From Anaerolineales bacterium (GTDB lineage Bacteria; Chloroflexota; Anaerolineae; Anaerolineales; Villigracilaceae): a DNA stretch of 64,000 nucleotides. The stretch covers positions 23,961-87,960 of the forward strand of contig JABFSL010000002.1 of the NCBI GenBank assembly GCA_013140605.1. The letters are read 5' to 3'. A program made the position numbers and the translations under genes. Below are positions 35,560-43,999 of this stretch, piece after piece (the stretch's first letter is position 1; each line of letters opens with the position of its first letter). The notes beneath the pieces were generated by a model that worked only from the letters and a program-made list of their open reading frames with translations, had not been told where the DNA came from and did not search any database.

Positions 35560-36234
35560 TTACTTGCGAATAATAACGGTCTTGCGTTTGAGGATAGCCG
35601 CCGTGGTGATCATTGTGATGTTGATGCCAAAGAAGCCAGCCAGAACTGCGTAATTCAAGCCGAGTGAGCGGCCGATCTCAACTGGGAATTCAACTTGTGT
35701 TGTTTCACCATTGATCGTGAAATGCACATTGAACATCCACTCGCCTGATTTTTCAAAATGCACTTCGCCTGCATATTCGCCTGATTCTGATGTGGGCTCA
35801 AGCATCACTGTGATGTTTTCTTCACCATGTGCATCTGCGGCTGGTTCATTGGGTTTCATCACGCCAGTGGACGGGGCTTCAGTTGCCATGTCCATTCCGT
35901 CCATGCTATTGTTGCTGGTCATCACGCCAGTGGATGGGGCTTCGGTTGCCGTGTCACTATTTTCTTCATGTGCAGACATTCCCTCAGCAGGCATGGCAGA
36001 GACTTCCACTTCCGCGTTTGGAACGGGCATGCCCATCGCGTCTGTGATCTGAATATGGAATTGATTCTCGCCAGCCTTGACTGGTTCAACGAAGATCAAT
36101 GTGATGTGATAGCCATTGACCTCCTGCTCACTCCCGCCTTCACCGCCATCGGCGAATACTGTTTTTGGAAATGCCAACAGTAAAATTGAAATGATCAATA
36201 ATGTTGTAATTAATCCATGTGGTTTTTTGCTCAT
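35560..36234 (-). CDS. FixH/YtkA-like membrane protein with duplicated linker
   Basis: 224 aa from ATG 36234 (AAGGAG upstream). N-terminal signal or anchor, Ig-like YtkA/FixH domain (YHITLIFVEPVKAGENQFHIQITDAMGMPVPNAEVEV ... GEYAGEVHFEKSGEWMFNVHF), and a C-terminal helix. FixH-type proteins help assemble Cu-containing oxidases. In the middle of the domain a linker is duplicated: ATEAPSTGVM occurs twice, with Met/His-rich surroundings (MDGMDM). It carries the shared palindrome 87 bp before the start. Confidence 0.75.
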   Translation of the reverse strand: MSKKPHGLITTLLIISILLLAFPKTVFADGGEGGSEQEVNGYHITLIFVEPVKAGENQFHIQITDAMGMPVPNAEVEVSAMPAEGMSAHEENSDTATEAPSTGVMTSNNSMDGMDMATEAPSTGVMKPNEPAADAHGEENITVMLEPTSESGEYAGEVHFEKSGEWMFNVHFTINGETTQVEFPVEIGRSLGLNYAVLAGFFGINITMITTAAILKRKTVIIRK

Positions 36235-36320
36235 TATGTATGGGTCTCCTTGTTCAGCAAACTTGCACAATCTTAAGTGCAGAAGTCATTACATATAAGC
36301 GTGATATGGCGTAATGGTAC

Positions 36321-36338
36321 ATACGCTAAATGGCGCAT
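36321..36338 (-). promoter_or_regulatory. shared palindrome, site e (FixH-like operon)
   Basis: ATACGCTAAATGGCGCAT, 87 bp upstream of the ATG at 36234. A partly overlapping hairpin (36327-36360, TAAATGGCGCATG and exact inverse) could be a further operator. Confidence 0.6.
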
Positions 36339-36371
36339 GTCGAATGTCATGCGCCATTTATGATTTAAATA

Positions 36372-36410
36372 CAAGAAGGTTATTGAACATATCTCAATAA
36401 CCTTCTTGAA
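36372..36410 (-). terminator. terminator after the sensor kinase gene
   Basis: CAAGAAGGTTATTGA (36372-36386) and its exact inverse (36394-36408), 15-bp stem. Closes the kinase gene ending at 36428. Confidence 0.75.
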
Positions 36411-36427
36411 AAATTTAATGTCGTGAT

Positions 36428-38125
36428 TTAGATGACTGGAAGCCGAACCGATAATAGCGTACCTGCGCCCGCTTCGCTCTGGACCTCGAACCTGCCTCCG
36501 ATCAACTCGGAGCGTTCCCTCATCCCAAGCAGACCGAAGTGCCCGCTCGGCGCGAAGTCTGTTGGGCTTTTAGGAACGACAAAACCAACGCCATTATCAC
36601 TAATTTCCAATTTGATTTCTTGCCCACTGAAACTGATGGTGAGCGTCGCGCGGCTGGCTTTGGCGTGGCGCACCGCATTGCTCAATGCTTCCTGCGCTAT
36701 GCGGTATAACGCCAATTCAACATCGCGCTGGAGTCGTTGTTCTTGTCCAGTGCGGTAAAAATCCACCTGTAAAGTTTTCGTCTCACGCGCCAGCATTTCA
36801 AGTGCGGTGACCAATCCCAGGTCTTCGAGATAGATCGGACGCAGGGCACGGATGATGCGGCGCAGATTCTCAACTGTCTGTTCTGCGAGCCCTTCCAATT
36901 CCTGGAGTGACTGCTTTCCCTTTTGGTCTTTTACCAACTTCTCAGCCAACTGAACACGCTGTTTCAAGGCGATCACAGATTGAATGGTTTCATCGTGTAA
37001 TTCGCGCGCCAGTCTTAAACGTTCCTCTTCCTGTGTGGAAGTGATGGCTCCAATATAATCATGCAATCCTTCCTGTGCAGCCTGCACCTTGCGGGACATT
37101 TCAGTTAGTTCTTTTTGCAGATCCTGTACTTCTGAAATCCCGCCCACAGATTCTTTGATGGCATCGAAGTCTCCCCAGGCAAGCGAGGCTGCTTTACTCT
37201 CCAATTTTTGCAGCGGTTGGACAATACGCGTCGCCACAAACCACAATGCGATCAGCGCGAGAATGAAGGCGGGCACAATTACAAGCGGAGCCATTTGGGT
37301 AATTTGCAGGGATGGACTGACAACCATTTCCCATTCTTCTGTAGTGATCAACGCCCAGCCTGTTGGTGTGATGGAACTGTATGCGACAACATGCTCAACG
37401 TTATTTTGTTTTAGATATGTTGTTCCACTTTCACCGCGCAGTGCTTCAGCCACACCTGGATGATCGGGTGCGAGATTATCCCGCATAAGCGGGCCGCTGG
37501 AAAATAATAGTTGGCGCGATGAATCAAGAAGATAGATCGATACATGATCGGTGTCAGGATAAGAGGCTGAGAGAGTCGTTTGCGCGAGAGTTTCAGGGGA
37601 AAACGCGCCTGCCACGATAATGTTGAGGGAAGGAACGGTCTGCGAGACAATGATGAAGAGTCTGCTCGAGGGTGGGTCAAGAAATGGGGCGGAGAAAACA
37701 GGCTCGAGATTAGGCACGAAGCGAGAGGCGAGAGAAACATCTTTTTGCACAGCCTGTTCCCAAAATCCAGAAGAAGATGTGCTTGAGATGAGTCGCCCAT
37801 CCACATCCAGATAAGCGAGTCCGCCATCAAAATCAGAAGCAAGATCGTTTGTTGTAGATATGGACGCGGTGTTGTTGGATAGTTCAACCAGCGCGGCAAG
37901 ATTGGAAATACTTGTGGCGCGGTGATGTAATTCAGAAGTCAACGCCGCCGCCGCAGATTGAACGGCGCGTTCATCGCGTTCACCGACGAGGGCGCGCATA
38001 TCCTGTTGATGAAGGGAGATGCTCCCAAACGCGATCAACAATAAAAGTACCGTGAGTGGAAGAACTGTGATCGCAAGCAGTTGCACGGTAAGCCCGCGCA
38101 GAAACGGAGAGCGCGGCTTTTTCAT
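36428..38125 (-). CDS. NarL-type sensor histidine kinase of the copper island
   Basis: 565 aa from ATG 38125, which overlaps the regulator stop (ATGA). Two membrane helices enclose an extracellular Cache-like sensor of about 230 residues (VDGRLISSTSSSGF, YLLDSSRQLLFSSG). Then come HAMP, a coiled stretch, HisKA_3 with phospho-His in LARELHDETIQSVI, and an ATPase domain (EALSNAVRHAKA, ISDNGVGF, HFGLLGMRER). The ligand is unknown; copper or redox state is a plausible guess from the gene context. Confidence 0.93.
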   Translation of the reverse strand: MKKPRSPFLRGLTVQLLAITVLPLTVLLLLIAFGSISLHQQDMRALVGERDERAVQSAAAALTSELHHRATSISNLAALVELSNNTASISTTNDLASDFDGGLAYLDVDGRLISSTSSSGFWEQAVQKDVSLASRFVPNLEPVFSAPFLDPPSSRLFIIVSQTVPSLNIIVAGAFSPETLAQTTLSASYPDTDHVSIYLLDSSRQLLFSSGPLMRDNLAPDHPGVAEALRGESGTTYLKQNNVEHVVAYSSITPTGWALITTEEWEMVVSPSLQITQMAPLVIVPAFILALIALWFVATRIVQPLQKLESKAASLAWGDFDAIKESVGGISEVQDLQKELTEMSRKVQAAQEGLHDYIGAITSTQEEERLRLARELHDETIQSVIALKQRVQLAEKLVKDQKGKQSLQELEGLAEQTVENLRRIIRALRPIYLEDLGLVTALEMLARETKTLQVDFYRTGQEQRLQRDVELALYRIAQEALSNAVRHAKASRATLTISFSGQEIKLEISDNGVGFVVPKSPTDFAPSGHFGLLGMRERSELIGGRFEVQSEAGAGTLLSVRLPVI

Positions 38126-38799
38126 TCTTCGGGGATGCCGCCTGAACTCTGTGGGATCCAACCGAGTGACACGCCGCGCATGACAGCTTCGGTACGGCTG
38201 GTGGCTTGAAGTTTTGCAAAGATGTGCGCGAGGTGTCCCTGCACGGTGCGGTCGCTAATGCTCAATTGCACACCGATGGATTTGTTTGTATAGCCTTTCG
38301 CGGCAAGCCGCAATACATCGAGTTCACGGTCGGTGAGCGGTTCAACAGGAGTCTTTTCAGAGGTCTTGAATAAATTTGACATCAGTTTTTTCGTGATGGC
38401 TGGGTCAAGTGCAGACTTGCCTTCATGCACATCACGTACCGCTTGAATAAGTTCATCGGTGCTGGCAGTTTTGAGAACATATCCATTTGCGCCCGCCTGC
38501 AAAACAGCCATGACATAAGGTTCGTCGTCGTAGGCTGTGAGAATCAAAACTCCGACTTCAGGTAAATGTGAACGCACCCAACGGGTCACTTCGATACCGC
38601 TGGCTTTTGGCATTTGGATATCCAACACGGCAACATCGGGTTTATATTTTTGGATGATGGATTGAGCTTCTTCCCCATCCGCTGCTTCGGCAACGACTTG
38701 AATATCCTTCGCACTTTCGAGCAGTTGACGAATCCCAGCGCGGACGATGTTGTGGTCGTCTGCCAAAATGATATTGATCTTCGCTTTAGTTTTTACCAA
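38122..38799 (-). CDS. NarL-family response regulator of the copper island
   Basis: 225 aa from TTG 38799; a GGAGG lies 6 bases upstream and no ATG/GTG is better placed. Receiver: IILADDHNIVRAG, phosphoacceptor in VAVLDIQMPKASG, YVLKTASTDE. C-terminal LuxR HTH: LTDRELDVLRLAAKGYTNKSIGVQLSISDRTVQGHLAHIFAKL. Overlaps the DUF2085 gene by 14 bases and the kinase by 4. Because a copy of the shared palindrome stands before this operon, it is the best candidate for the factor that binds it. Confidence 0.92.
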   Translation of the reverse strand: MVKTKAKINIILADDHNIVRAGIRQLLESAKDIQVVAEAADGEEAQSIIQKYKPDVAVLDIQMPKASGIEVTRWVRSHLPEVGVLILTAYDDEPYVMAVLQAGANGYVLKTASTDELIQAVRDVHEGKSALDPAITKKLMSNLFKTSEKTPVEPLTDRELDVLRLAAKGYTNKSIGVQLSISDRTVQGHLAHIFAKLQATSRTEAVMRGVSLGWIPQSSGGIPEE

Positions 38800-39487
38800 A
38801 AGATTCCTCCATGGATGGGAAAACCAACCAAACGATGCCGAGACCTGCCAAAAGTCCAGTGATGAGGCGCGTGAGAGAATTGAATGAACCAGGCGCATCG
38901 CCCGCGTATAAAGTCGCGGGGAGTGAGTTATTTGTCAGCAGGATGAGCCATTGGTTTGTATCACGAAATCCCTGTCCGATACCAGCAAAGTCACTGATTG
39001 TGTGTGTGATTCCATCCAATGCGATCGGAAGAAGGAGGAGGGCAAATCCCCACCAGGGAAGTGGTTTGATCTTTCGGCGAAGCGGCGACCATGCAACTGC
39101 GAAGAGCCAGATACTCGTGTAGAAAGAAATCATTCTATCTGACCAGGCAATCTTCCAGCCCATGTTTTCATTACCGATAAATTGGCGGAGAATCATCGGG
39201 TTGATCGTGTCCTGCCATGCGGTTTTTATTTCAACAAGCGAGTACATGGATTTTTGACCGAATAGGAAAAAAGAACGCTCTGGCAATTGATGACAGAAAA
39301 AAGAATAGATAAAGTATATTGCTTTTCCCGCGCGGTCCCAGCCGATATGCATGAAGAAGGGCGCGAGAAATGGAACAAACACCCACATCCCGTACACCGT
39401 CAAAAAGATTTGAAACCAATGAATGGATAGCCACTCGCCAATGGATTGGAATGTTAATGGACGAGATTTCAATGTGGCAGTGGACAT
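38786..39487 (-). CDS. DUF2085 membrane protein
   Basis: 233 aa with about five membrane helices. The DUF2085 signature FFCHQLPERSFFLFGQKSMYSL is near residue 64, with Cys-His that could bind a metal or heme. Function of the family is unknown. Lies between the DUF3105 gene (7-base gap) and the response regulator (14-base overlap). Confidence 0.85.
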   Translation of the reverse strand: MSTATLKSRPLTFQSIGEWLSIHWFQIFLTVYGMWVFVPFLAPFFMHIGWDRAGKAIYFIYSFFCHQLPERSFFLFGQKSMYSLVEIKTAWQDTINPMILRQFIGNENMGWKIAWSDRMISFYTSIWLFAVAWSPLRRKIKPLPWWGFALLLLPIALDGITHTISDFAGIGQGFRDTNQWLILLTNNSLPATLYAGDAPGSFNSLTRLITGLLAGLGIVWLVFPSMEESFGKN

Positions 39488-39494
39488 TTATTCC

Positions 39495-40073
39495 TTATGG
39501 CGCGTCCGGTTCAGGTGCCTTGTTGAGATTGGCACGGTAGAAAGCCCTGGCTTTATCAGCATCAAAGCTCTCGAACTTTTCCAACTGACCCCACGAGGTT
39601 ATCACAAGCGGTACATTCAATGAAGGCCAGGGATATGCGATTAACTTTGTGCCGCCCAGGTCATCCATTGTATTTTTGATTTGTCCTTTCAACGCCGCAC
39701 ATCCAGTTTCATCGAGGAGGCCGCAGTTGTACCAAAAGATGACATATCCATGTTCAAGATTGTGGACAAGATATCCTGCTGGATATTTGTAACTGTTGGT
39801 GTCGTAAAAACCCGCATCCAATTCACTTGCATAATGCAGACCCGATGTTGGCGGATCGGAGTTATAAAGTCCGGGGTCTGTTTCCAAAGGGATGTGAGGA
39901 GAACTAACCATCACAGGGAAGGATTCTCCCGCCGCTGGGCGCACACCCTGCCATATGATGAATCCAATGATTGCAATTACAGCCACTCCAATTCCGCCCC
40001 AAATAAGATTGGCGGTCGTCTTTTGTTTGCGATTGCGTTCCCGCATTTGCTGTCGTGTCGTTTTTGTACTCAT
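39495..40073 (-). CDS. DUF3105 protein, membrane-anchored
   Basis: 192 aa: Arg/Lys-rich start, one membrane helix (LIWGGIGVAVIAIIGFIIW), then the DUF3105 domain with NSDPPTSGLHYAS and VHNLEHGYVIFWYNCG. The conserved His/Cys residues suggest metal binding. The family is uncharacterised and common in Actinobacteria and Chloroflexota. Confidence 0.87.
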   Translation of the reverse strand: MSTKTTRQQMRERNRKQKTTANLIWGGIGVAVIAIIGFIIWQGVRPAAGESFPVMVSSPHIPLETDPGLYNSDPPTSGLHYASELDAGFYDTNSYKYPAGYLVHNLEHGYVIFWYNCGLLDETGCAALKGQIKNTMDDLGGTKLIAYPWPSLNVPLVITSWGQLEKFESFDADKARAFYRANLNKAPEPDAP

Positions 40074-40100
40074 AAGTCTCCTGATCTGATTGGGAATAAA

Positions 40101-40134
40101 AACAAGGCATCAATTTTTATATTGACGCCTTGTT
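40101..40134 (-). terminator. hairpin after the YtkA-like lipoprotein gene
   Basis: AACAAGGCATCAAT (40101-40114) pairs with ATTGACGCCTTGTT (40121-40134), one mismatch. On the - strand it is followed by a T-rich stretch; could give partial termination before the DUF3105 gene. Confidence 0.65.
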
Positions 40135-40145
40135 CATCAGATTAT

Positions 40146-40538
40146 TTACTGAACTTCAAACTCAATATCTTCCTTGTAATCCAGTGAGTCTTTGGTGACT
40201 TTCACGGTCAACATCCAATTGCCGCTTTCATCAAAATTGGCTTTGATGGAATACTTTCCGCCGCCCTGTTCGGTGGCAAGACCGCTCATTCCCATTCCGC
40301 TCATGTCAGTATGATCGGCACCGACGTCCACTGTTGCGCCTTCAATCGGATTTCCATCCATGTCTGTGATGGTCAGGATCAATTCGGCATCGCCCATCAT
40401 CGCAGGGGATGGATTGGAGGCGACGACAATATTTACATCTTTGGCTGACGTGGTCTCTTGCATGGGGGCCGAGCTCCCACAGGCAGTGATGAGAACGGCC
40501 AGGCCGACGAGCAAACTAACAAAAATCATTTTACGCAT
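40146..40538 (-). CDS. FixH/YtkA-like lipoprotein
   Basis: 130 aa from ATG 40538 (AGGAGA site). Lipobox ITAC, then an Ig-like YtkA domain (VVASNPSPAMMGDAELILTITDMDGNPIEGATVDVGAD ... GGKYSIKANFDESGNWMLTVKVT) with Met-rich inserts (MSGMGMSG) suited to Cu(I). First gene of the operon that leads to the two-component system. Confidence 0.8.
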   Translation of the reverse strand: MRKMIFVSLLVGLAVLITACGSSAPMQETTSAKDVNIVVASNPSPAMMGDAELILTITDMDGNPIEGATVDVGADHTDMSGMGMSGLATEQGGGKYSIKANFDESGNWMLTVKVTKDSLDYKEDIEFEVQ

Positions 40539-40717
40539 TGTATTTCTCCTATAAGTACTGATTTTATTCAACGACATTTATTACAAACATCAAGCGCTGG
40601 CTCGACGTTGTCATTATTTATTCACTGGTATACAGCAGATGCACAGACAAATTAGATTAGCAACCAAATATAAGGATTTCCCCTCATAACAACCAGAGCA
40701 ATATAACGCAGTAACGT

Positions 40718-40735
40718 ATAGGCAATATTGCCTAT
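40718..40735 (-). promoter_or_regulatory. shared palindrome, site a (two-component operon)
   Basis: ATAGGCAATATTGCCTAT, the centre of a perfect 22-bp palindrome (40716-40737). It lies 180 bp upstream of ATG 40538, the first gene of the operon that encodes the response regulator, and touches the stop of the gene before it. Confidence 0.7.
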
Positions 40736-40736
40736 A

Positions 40737-41102
40737 CTATACATCCTGTGAAACCAGGATGGGTGTCTTTATTTCAAGCGCGCGCTGAATTGCAGTGACC
40801 AATTTTGTATGTTCTTCATGAAGTGGATTATCCGCGATGGAAAACCAGGTCTGGCCATCGTTGCCATGCAGGATCAATGTCACAGGTTCTGCGGTTTTTC
40901 CATACACCAGCAGGATCACCATCTGGCAATCACATTTATTCGTCCCATGATTCGTGCATGAGCAATCATGCAACCCAACCCGTGCGGTATGCAAATCAAA
41001 AGTTTGCACAGCTCGCAAGTCCGCTTGCAACAATTGTTTCTTTGTCCATTGCAATGCTTTATCACAGGGATGGTTGACCGATAAGAAAGGAGAAGTATTC
41101 AT
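40737..41102 (-). CDS. unknown Cys/His-containing small protein
   Basis: 121 aa from ATG 41102, which has GAGG 7 bases upstream and keeps the 71-bp distance to the operator; ATG 41123 is the alternative. A cluster LHDCSCTNHGTNKCDC, with four Cys and two His, lies in the middle and looks like a metal site. The rest is mixed alpha/beta. No family recognised. Co-regulation with the copper genes is inferred from the palindrome. Confidence 0.65.
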   Translation of the reverse strand: MNTSPFLSVNHPCDKALQWTKKQLLQADLRAVQTFDLHTARVGLHDCSCTNHGTNKCDCQMVILLVYGKTAEPVTLILHGNDGQTWFSIADNPLHEEHTKLVTAIQRALEIKTPILVSQDV

Positions 41103-41172
41103 AAGCGCCTCAGATACACTCATTCTACAGAATCCCCCTGCAAGCTTGAAGAGCCGTGTGGCGTATTTGCAA

Positions 41173-41190
41173 ATAGGCAGAATTGCCTAC
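41173..41190 (-). promoter_or_regulatory. shared palindrome, site c
   Basis: ATAGGCAGAATTGCCTAC, 71 bp upstream of ATG 41102. Differs from site a at three positions. Confidence 0.65.
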
Positions 41191-41192
41191 CT

Positions 41193-41431
41193 TGAGTACA
41201 GAATTAATTGATCATTCGCCCTCTTAACTTACTGGCATAATAACCATGGTGAATCATCCTCGCGGCTTTCAAAGCATCACAATTTATAATACATCAAAGT
41301 ATGCGTTACGACCGAAGACATTGTAATAACTGTTCATCTGATCACACTGTCCATTCGGACAGTAGAAGACTCTCCCATCGGCGAGGGAGTATTTTTCATT
41401 CATCCCTATAATTAAAACCATGAAACCAATC
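41193..41431. other. no gene recognised
   Basis: Between the last palindrome and the kinase pseudogene. A 39-codon frame on the - strand (41284-41403, with CPNGQCDQ) has some protein character but no recognisable family and no good start signal. Confidence 0.4.
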
Positions 41432-42995
41432 CTAATCCATGCCGCGGTCTTCGGGCACAGCCAGCAAACGCGGATCAATATTCTGCAATTCATCGGCTGT
41501 ATAGCCTACGATTCTTTCCGTAGCGGCATTGAAAGAAATCGGCCAGCGCTCAAGACTCATCACCGCAACACCCACGGCAACGTTATCGAAAATGGAATTA
41601 TAGTGTTCCTCAGCGGCATGTTTCGCCAGAGCTTCCTCGGCGCGTTTGCGTTGTTCCACTTCCACTTCGAGAAGTTTGTTCGTCTCGCGTAGTTCGGAGG
41701 TTCGTTCGGACACCTGTGTTTCCAATTGGATGTTTTGTTCGCGGATCGAATTTAACCGCCACCTGAATCCGCCTGCGAGGAGCATTCCCAACCCGATGAT
41801 CAACGACCCGATAAACCACCACGTCTGCCAGAAGGGGGGCGTGATAATAACTGGAATCGATATCCCGTTTTCATTCCAAACGCCATCGCTATTGGAGGCT
41901 TTTACGCGGAATATATAGTTTCCGCCCGGCAGGTTAGTGTAGGTGACGTAACGCCGGTTACTGGACTGTATCCAGTCATCGTCAAAGCCTTCGAGTTTTT
42001 AGGCGTATTGGTTCTTTTGCGGCGCTTGAAAATCGAAGGCGGAAAATTCAAAGGAGATGACATCCTGTTGGTGGGAAAGTTCAATGGGCGTGCGGCCGGT
42101 CAAATCCACAAGCTGGGATTCGTTGAACACATCGAAGCGGGTCACAACCACTTGAGGTACAACGGGGTTTGGCTTGATCTCTTCGGGACGGAATATATTG
42201 AAGCCGTTGATGCCGCCAACGTACATGGTGCCATCTTTGCTCTTGAAATAAGCGTTCGAATTAAATTCGTTGCTTTGCAACCCATCGGAGGTATCGTAGT
42301 GTGTGAATGTTTCAGTACGCGGGTCAAATTTGGCAAGGCCGTTGTTGGTCGTTAACCACAGATTGCCATCGTTATCTTCGAGGATGCCGAGCACAACATT
42401 GTTGGGCAGTCCATTCTTTTCAGTGTAGTGTTTGAATTCGCCGCTGCGCGGGTCGAGACGGTTCAGTCCAAGTTGTGTGCCATCCGTCTGCGGTTTCGTG
42501 AATGCTCCAGACCGAGTCTTCGCTGAGGCTGTTGGAGTCGTCAGCGTTGTGAATGTATCTCGTAAGCGTGGCAGTTTTCGGGTCCGTTTGACGCGGATCA
42601 TTTAAATCCAATTGATTCAGCCCGCCGCCCCAGGTCCCGATCCAGAGTGAGCCGTTTTTGTCATCTCCCATCGAGAGGATACTGTTGTAGCTAATCGAGT
42701 GCGGGTCATCGGGGTCGTGTTTGTAAATCTTTGACCCATACCCATCGTAGCGGTTCAACCCGTCCTGTGTGCCGATCCACAGGTAGCCGCGGCTGTCTTG
42801 AAAAATAGCCAGCCCTGCGTTTTGAGAGAGGCCGTCTTCAATCGTGAGGTGCTCAAAACGGAAAACACTGCCGGGCGCAAAGTTCAGGTCGACATCAAAA
42901 GCCGCACCCATTTAAGGTGCGGCAAGCCCAGCCGTGTAGGGCCAAACGGAAAACCCGAAAATGACAATAAAAAAAAGACAGAGTATGCGCTTCAT
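41432..42995 (-). pseudogene. degenerate two-component regulator propeller / PAS sensor gene
   Basis: From ATG 42995 a signal peptide (MKRILCLFFIVIFGFSV) runs into TAA (42914-42912). The frame continues with Reg_prop beta-propeller repeats (FEHLTIEDGLSQNAGLAIFQD, GYLWIGTQDGLNRYD), shifts frame near 42470-42490, goes on with more blades and a Y_Y_Y-like domain, meets a second stop at 41999 (where YA-stop-KLEGFDDDW should read YAYKLEGFDDDW), then membrane helix, coiled coil and half a PAS domain, ending at 41432 without kinase domains. Four separate lesions make it a clear pseudogene of a propeller-type sensor kinase. Confidence 0.88.
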
Positions 42996-43015
42996 GGCCG
43001 ATGATTAACCTCGTG

Positions 43016-43354
43016 TCATACTAGCATTGAGCGGATTCCTGACGCTACTAACAAGTTTCTTAATTTTTTAGGATGGATGTAATCCAAATTAAGATGTATT
43101 TGCATAAATATGATCAACTCGTTATTCCTGAACATTATCCAGCGCACCAAAGATTTCACCGGCGCGGTAGTAAGTGTTTTTGTTGCCACTTGGCTCATTT
43201 GTTTTTCCCTAGCACCGCCCGCCACATCGGCTTCGCTTCGCGACGCGATGCGAAGGGCAGGTGTGGAAAGCCGTTGCATTACTTCCAATCTGCTCAATTC
43301 TTTTGTGCTCATGCTCAGGAGTGTCTCCATTTTCTCATCCTCCGAAGGGGACAT
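43016..43354 (-). pseudogene. transposase N-terminal remnant
   Basis: The frame includes MSTKELSRLEVMQRL (from about 43312), the usual start of ISNCY-type transposases with an N-terminal HTH. After this the sequence departs from the family and no catalytic part follows. It stands beside the broken sensor gene, which it may have helped to disrupt. No terminal inverted repeats found. Confidence 0.5.
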
Positions 43355-43388
43355 TTTAGCTTTGGCCTAACTCGTTTATTTATTCCCC

Positions 43389-43440
43389 TTGACAATTTTT
43401 ATTATATAAATTATTATATATAAATTATTATATATAAGGA
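43389..43440 (+). promoter_or_regulatory. promoter and likely PadR operator
   Basis: -35 TTGACA (43389-43394), 17-bp spacer, -10 TATTAT (43412-43417), near-consensus. The spacer and following bases form a tandem of ATTATATATAAA-like units, self-complementary AT blocks that would suit autorepression by PadR. Confidence 0.75.
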
Positions 43441-43445
43441 GAAAC

Positions 43446-43997
43446 ATGCTCAAATACGCCCTACTCGGATTTCTAAACTATGGACCCATGAGCGGCTATG
43501 ACCTGAAACAATTGATGGATCAATCCACCGCCAATTTTTGGCACGCAAAGCTGAGCCAGATTTACGTTACGCTCAAGGCGCTTGAAGCAGAGGATATGAT
43601 CACATCATCCGCTGTGACTCAGGAAAGTCGTCCCGACCGCCGCGTGTACTCGATCACTGCCAAAGGGAAGGCTGATCTGTCCAAATGGGTCAACACGCCC
43701 GACCTCGAAATTGCCCAATCGAAAGAGCCGTTCCTGCTGAAATTATTTTTCAGCGCGCAAATCAGCAAGGAGAATCTACTTTCCCAATTGCGAATCCAAC
43801 GCGACCTGCACCAAAAAATTCTTGAACGGAATAAGACTGAATTAGCCGCAGTAATTGCTCAGACAACAGAGCAGGCTCCGCATTTGAAGAAAGACGCCCT
43901 GCTCTGGGAAGCCACCCGCCGCTCAGGCGAAATTATTGACGAAGCGATCATCCGCTGGCTGGACGAAACTATTGAAATAATAAACAAGGAGTTTTAA
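43446..43997 (+). CDS. PadR-family transcriptional regulator
   Basis: 183 aa. N-terminal winged helix (LKYALLGFLNYGPMSGYDLKQLMDQSTANFWHAKLSQIYVTLKALEAEDMI) of the PadR type and a C-terminal coiled dimerisation part (PadR_C-like, EPFLLKLFFSAQ...). GGAGA precedes the ATG. PadR proteins are repressors released by small molecules. It lies 2 bases before the CPBP gene, the likely target together with itself. Confidence 0.92.
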   Translation: MLKYALLGFLNYGPMSGYDLKQLMDQSTANFWHAKLSQIYVTLKALEAEDMITSSAVTQESRPDRRVYSITAKGKADLSKWVNTPDLEIAQSKEPFLLKLFFSAQISKENLLSQLRIQRDLHQKILERNKTELAAVIAQTTEQAPHLKKDALLWEATRRSGEIIDEAIIRWLDETIEIINKEF

Positions 43998-43999
43998 CA

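Noticed and set aside
41284..41403. 39-codon frame with CPNGQCDQ
   Set aside because: Some protein-like character but no recognisable start signal or family; kept only as a remark.
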